From Muribaculaceae bacterium (GTDB lineage: Bacteria; Bacteroidota; Bacteroidia; Bacteroidales; Muribaculaceae): a stretch of 64,000 nt of DNA. The translations under genes and the position numbers were made by a program. The DNA lies in the NCBI GenBank assembly GCA_017621055.1, contig JAGATX010000023.1, forward strand, positions 31,325 through 95,324. The letters run 5' to 3'. The notes under the pieces were generated by a model. It was not told where the DNA came from. It made no database searches and was given only the letters and a program-made list of their open reading frames with translations. Below, in pieces: positions 61,034 through 64,000 of the stretch (within the stretch, counting starts at the first letter, position 1; the number at the start of each line of letters is the position of its first letter).

Positions 61034-61735
61034 TTATAAACCCGCGCTACTGTCGCTGTCGGGGTCTTCGCCGCGTTTGCGGCGCAATATTCTGTTTATT
61101 TTGTCGGCTTCCTCGTAGTCCTCGTTCTCGATGAGTTCTGCCAGAGTGTTCTCCAGTTGCTCGATGGTGAAATTTTCGGGTCTGGGATCGTCGTGATAAC
61201 CGCGTGAGGGGTGATGTAAGGTGTTGGCGCCGTCATCCTCGTCGTCGATGGCGGAAGTGTCGCCGGCGCCGGCTTCCTCGTCGATTTCAGCAGCCGGTGT
61301 TATCATGTTGTCATCGATGACAAAGCCGGTGGCGCGGATAATGGACTCGGTAGTGACTATCGGCGTGCCCGTGCGCATGGCTATGGCAACGGCATCGGAG
61401 GTGCGGGCGTCCATGGTGACGGTGCGTCCGTCGCCGTCGCTGAACGTGAGCTGACTGTAGAAGATGCCATCCTCGAAGCGGCTGATAAACACGCTTTTGA
61501 GACGCACGCCATAGGCATGGGCGAACGATACGAACAGGTCGTGGGTCAGCGGGCGGGCCGTGCGTATGCCTTCCAGGGCAATGGCTATGCTCTGGGCCTC
61601 GCCCTCGCCGATGATCACGGGTATTCGGCGCGGGCCGTTGTCCTCGGCAAGTACGAGAGCGTAGGCACCGCTCTGCAACTGGCTGCACGAGAGGCCCATC
61701 ACGTGGAGGCTTACTTGTTTTTCGTCGTTATTCAT
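61034..61735 (-). CDS. Bifunctional nuclease-domain protein with UVR motif
   Basis: A 233-residue protein. Residues ~8-140 form the bifunctional nuclease (DUF151) domain, with LVLAEDNGPRRIPVIIGEGEA near 28 and MDARTSDAVAIAMRTGTPI near 108. A low-complexity acidic linker (~150-190) is followed by a UvrB/UvrC (UVR) motif near 197-225 (LENTLAELIENEDYEEADKI). This pairing is common in Bacteroidota. The exact cellular role is not well known. It lies 4 bases after mnmA. Confidence 0.88.
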   Translation of the reverse strand: MNNDEKQVSLHVMGLSCSQLQSGAYALVLAEDNGPRRIPVIIGEGEAQSIAIALEGIRTARPLTHDLFVSFAHAYGVRLKSVFISRFEDGIFYSQLTFSDGDGRTVTMDARTSDAVAIAMRTGTPIVTTESIIRATGFVIDDNMITPAAEIDEEAGAGDTSAIDDEDDGANTLHHPSRGYHDDPRPENFTIEQLENTLAELIENEDYEEADKINRILRRKRGEDPDSDSSAGL

Positions 61736-61739
61736 GGTA

Positions 61740-62858
61740 TCAGTCAGTGAGAGAGTTGCCTATTGAGCCGCCGCTGATAATTCCCGAACCATAGCACAGG
61801 CGGCAGTCAGGCGAATAGAGGGCGGCAAACTGCCCCGGGGCTATGCCCTGGACGTCGCGGTCCGAATAAATCATATATTCGCCGGGCGCGTCAAGGCGGA
61901 CTATTCGGCCCGGAATGAAATCAGGGGTATGGCGGTTTTTGAAGCGTACTTCCACGCCGTCGCCGTCGATGGCGGGAGTGTCGGCCCACGGGTCGGCGGT
62001 TATGAACTGTGTTTCGGCGATATGCAGGCGCCGGCCGTACTGTTTGTCGGTATCGTATCCGCGCGATACGAAGAGGACGTTGTCGTCCACGTTCTTGCGC
62101 ACCACAAACCAGGGACCACCGCTGAGGCCCAGCCCCTTGCGTTGGCCTATGGTGTGGAACCAGTATCCCTTGTGCCTGCCGAGAAGGCGCCCGGTCTCCA
62201 GTTCGACAATATCGCCGGGCTTTTCGCCCAGATGCCGGCGCAGGAAGTCGTTGTAATTGATTTTGCCGAGGAAGCATATGCCTTGAGAGTCGCGTCGCTG
62301 AGCGTTGGGCAACTTTATGCCGGCGGCGATGGCGCGTACTTCGCTCTTGGGGATGTCGCCCAGCGGGAAGGTGAGGTGAGCAAGCTGCCGTCCTGTTATC
62401 CGTGCCAGAAAATCGGTCTGATCCTTCACGGGGTCCACAGCGGTGGCCAGCCATTTGCGACCGTCGGGGTCGAACCATGTGGAGGCATAATGGCCGGTGG
62501 CCGTGCGGTCGAAATCCTTGCCCCAGCGCTCCTCGAAGTAGCCGAATTTGATAATGGAGTTGCACATTATGTCGGGGTTGGGCGTCAAGCCGGCCTTGAC
62601 GGTGCGCAGTGCATAGGCCATGACGTTGTCCCAGTATTCGTTGTGGAGCGACACTACTTCGAGCGGCAGACCGTAGCGGCGGGCGATGAGTGTGCAGATC
62701 TCTATGTCTTCGTCGGCGGCACAGTCACCGCCGTCGCCGTCGAGACCGATACGGATATAGAACAGATGGGGGCTGTCGCCTTGCTCCACAAGGCGATGGA
62801 GGGCGACGGCGCTGTCTACGCCGCCCGACAGGAGCATGGCTGTGGTGCCGGCGCTCAT
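61740..62858 (-). CDS. mnmA: tRNA 2-thiouridylase MnmA
   Basis: A 372-residue ATP-dependent enzyme that puts sulfur on U34 of tRNAs for Lys, Glu and Gln. The PP-loop [12 protein letters not shown] lies near residue 9. The catalytic cysteines are in [13 protein letters not shown] near 97 and [16 protein letters not shown] near 192. I start it at 62858 (MSAGTTAM), where it overlaps the upstream gene by four bases; the longer frame reads through that gene. Some Bacteroidales carry more than one MnmA-like gene, so this may not be the only copy. Confidence 0.93.
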   Translation of the reverse strand: MSAGTTAMLLSGGVDSAVALHRLVEQGDSPHLFYIRIGLDGDGGDCAADEDIEICTLIARRYGLPLEVVSLHNEYWDNVMAYALRTVKAGLTPNPDIMCNSIIKFGYFEERWGKDFDRTATGHYASTWFDPDGRKWLATAVDPVKDQTDFLARITGRQLAHLTFPLGDIPKSEVRAIAAGIKLPNAQRRDSQGICFLGKINYNDFLRRHLGEKPGDIVELETGRLLGRHKGYWFHTIGQRKGLGLSGGPWFVVRKNVDDNVLFVSRGYDTDKQYGRRLHIAETQFITADPWADTPAIDGDGVEVRFKNRHTPDFIPGRIVRLDAPGEYMIYSDRDVQGIAPGQFAALYSPDCRLCYGSGIISGGSIGNSLTD

Positions 62859-63775
62859 TGTTCGGTGGTTGTGGCGCGCGTGTTCGCTACGCGGAAGGCA
62901 CCGAGCAGGTAGTCGAGGTCGAGGTCCTTGGCGAGCATCTTGTGGCGCGAATTCAGAAAATAGAACGATGGCGATGTGCGCAGATCGAACCACATGTCGG
63001 CGTCCTCCATTGCTCCGACTGCCCAGTTTGCGGGGTAGTGGGCGGCGGTGGATTTCCACTGGTCGTCGGCTTCGCCGGGATAGAGGCAGACTATGGCGAG
63101 TTCGCCGCGGCGTATAAGCTCGTTGGCGTTATAGTCGGCGGCCAGGCGCACGCGGGCCATATTGCAGTCGCTGCAGTCGGGGTCGTTGAAGAACAGGAGC
63201 ACCGAGGCACCGGTAATTTCCGAGAGGCGGCCGGTGGTGCCGTCGGGGCGCACAAATTCGAAGTCGCGCACGTTGGCGCCTATTCGGCTGTTGTCGATAA
63301 TCTGTAGCTGAGCCTGATAGCGGGCCTTGTCGGCGTTATTTATCTTTCGGTGCGATGCCGCCGCTGCCGCAAAGGGTCGGTATACTTCGTCGGAGCGTAT
63401 CTCGGCAGTGTCACTGAATAGCCATTCTTCGGCGATGCCGGCAAGAGCGAGGGTCTCATTGCCTTTCTTGGCGAAACGGGCAAGTAATTTGTCGATTGAT
63501 GAAAAAACGGTGTCGGCGCTGGCATGCTGCATGATATAGAACCAGTCGCCCATGGCGCGGTGAAGCCTCTGCGGATTGCGGAATGCTGTTCCGAAGTTGC
63601 AGCGGTCCCAGAAACGGCTGACTATGAAGTCGCAGCGTGGCTGCAGGGCCACCATGGTGTCGGGCGGCGTGGGGTAGGGGAAGAGGGGCTCTTCGCTGTC
63701 GGCGGCATAGCAGCTGCCGAGCATCGATGCTGCCACGGCAGCTATGACGAGCAGGTATCTGAGGTAACTTTTCAT
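62855..63775 (-). CDS. DUF5106/thioredoxin-like exported protein
   Basis: A 306-residue protein with a signal peptide that could also be a lipoprotein signal (LGSC near residue 22). The middle part resembles DUF5106, which precedes a thioredoxin-like domain in many Bacteroidota proteins. The thioredoxin-like part has [19 protein letters not shown] with a CxxC (Cys-Ser-Asp-Cys) and the cis-Pro region RTSPSFYFL. It probably takes part in disulfide exchange in the envelope. It heads the seven-gene run and its stop overlaps mnmA by four bases. Confidence 0.85.
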   Translation of the reverse strand: MKSYLRYLLVIAAVAASMLGSCYAADSEEPLFPYPTPPDTMVALQPRCDFIVSRFWDRCNFGTAFRNPQRLHRAMGDWFYIMQHASADTVFSSIDKLLARFAKKGNETLALAGIAEEWLFSDTAEIRSDEVYRPFAAAAASHRKINNADKARYQAQLQIIDNSRIGANVRDFEFVRPDGTTGRLSEITGASVLLFFNDPDCSDCNMARVRLAADYNANELIRRGELAIVCLYPGEADDQWKSTAAHYPANWAVGAMEDADMWFDLRTSPSFYFLNSRHKMLAKDLDLDYLLGAFRVANTRATTTEQ

Positions 63776-63795
63776 CGCTTAAAACAAATTAAGCA

Positions 63796-63803
63796 CAAAT
63801 TTA
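63796..63803 (-). promoter_or_regulatory. Candidate -7 element for the DUF5106-mnmA run
   Basis: TAAATTTG on the minus strand, 20 bases upstream of the start. The -33 part 20 nt upstream is poor. Confidence 0.5.
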
Positions 63804-63849
63804 GGCAAAAATCCTGAAATTTGTGCATTAAGAGAATAAAAAACTGTGA

Positions 63850-64000
63850 GGAAATCAGCTGGAAAGATTCCAATAAGAAGTGCAACGGTTATTCTCCTCA
63901 CTCCTCCTCAGGGGAAGGCCGCGCGCCGAGGGGGCTGAGCAAGCCCCCGTTGAGCGCATCAGCGACAGAGGTAATCTTTCGTCAGATTCAGTCTGCGACA
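63850..64000. other. Non-coding right edge, possible dispersed repeat
   Basis: No gene is supported in the last ~225 bases. From ~63890 the composition changes to CT-rich and then G+C-rich, with a GGGGGCT/AGCCCCC hairpin (63930-63948). The minus strand has no start codon or promoter there that I can support. Confidence 0.4.

Overview
The window looks like chromosomal DNA of a gut Bacteroidales bacterium, most likely Muribaculaceae or a close relative. The reasons are Bacteroidota-type promoters (TTTG, 20 nt, TAnnTTTG) in front of many genes, no clear Shine-Dalgarno sites, an RprX/RprY two-component pair, a Porin_10-type porin, a pRiA4b ORF-3-like protein, DUF5106 and DUF6056 proteins, a probable type IX secretion tail, and G+C-rich coding sequence (by eye above 55%). 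Genes are densely packed and mostly housekeeping. I see no rRNA, CRISPR array, prophage, integrase or insertion sequence. There is one tRNA, for proline.

Layout. 1-1901: end of a complex I operon (nuoM, nuoN), closed by a strong terminator. 2259-6326 (minus): ABC-F ATPase then an M13 metallopeptidase lipoprotein. 6435-11303 (minus): sppA-lpxK-pnp-thiL. 11376-14533 (minus): glnS then a TPR-like protein. 14636-17069 (minus): rfbD then prfC. 17148-23822 (minus): one long run of a pRiA4b-like protein, cardiolipin synthase, DUF6056 membrane protein, HD hydrolase, and a tightly coupled trio of stand-alone adenylation enzyme, GNAT acetyltransferase and alpha/beta hydrolase. 24327-25715: dnaA, meeting head-on a solute-binding protein gene (25712-26542). 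26667-30676: porin plus secreted TPR protein, then a DUF2156 protein. 31846-34911: MFS sugar transporter with an unusual extra soluble domain, then L-serine dehydratase. 35022-37320: a lipoprotein, then divergent plsC and fabG sharing a mirrored promoter element. 37432-41363: two secreted proteins (SGNH hydrolase and GHL10/YngK-like glycosidase). 41571-45489: trigger factor, then rprX-rprY. 45723-48145 (minus): exonuclease, small membrane protein, gpmI. 48243-54089 (minus): dxr-rseP-rlmI-like-bioG/bioC fusion-bioD. 54191-54952: SecB-like protein and rpmH. 55044-56120 (minus): secreted Ntn hydrolase. 56263-56336: tRNA-Pro. 56475-63775 (minus): a seven-gene run, DUF5106 protein-mnmA-bifunctional nuclease-nucleoside MFS-rsmE-kdsA-TPR protein.

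Themes. Envelope and lipid functions recur (lpxK, kdsA, cls, plsC, fabG, rseP, dxr, sppA, porin), alongside RNA and translation functions (glnS, prfC, mnmA, rsmE, rlmI-like, rpmH). The least explained parts are the adenylation/GNAT/hydrolase trio, whose binding pocket hints at a basic amino acid and which has no carrier protein in sight, the roughly 160-residue insertion in the MFS transporter, and the SecB-like protein next to rpmH. I find no clear-cut novel defence or mobile system. The remaining notable signals are fusions, leader repeats and dyads.
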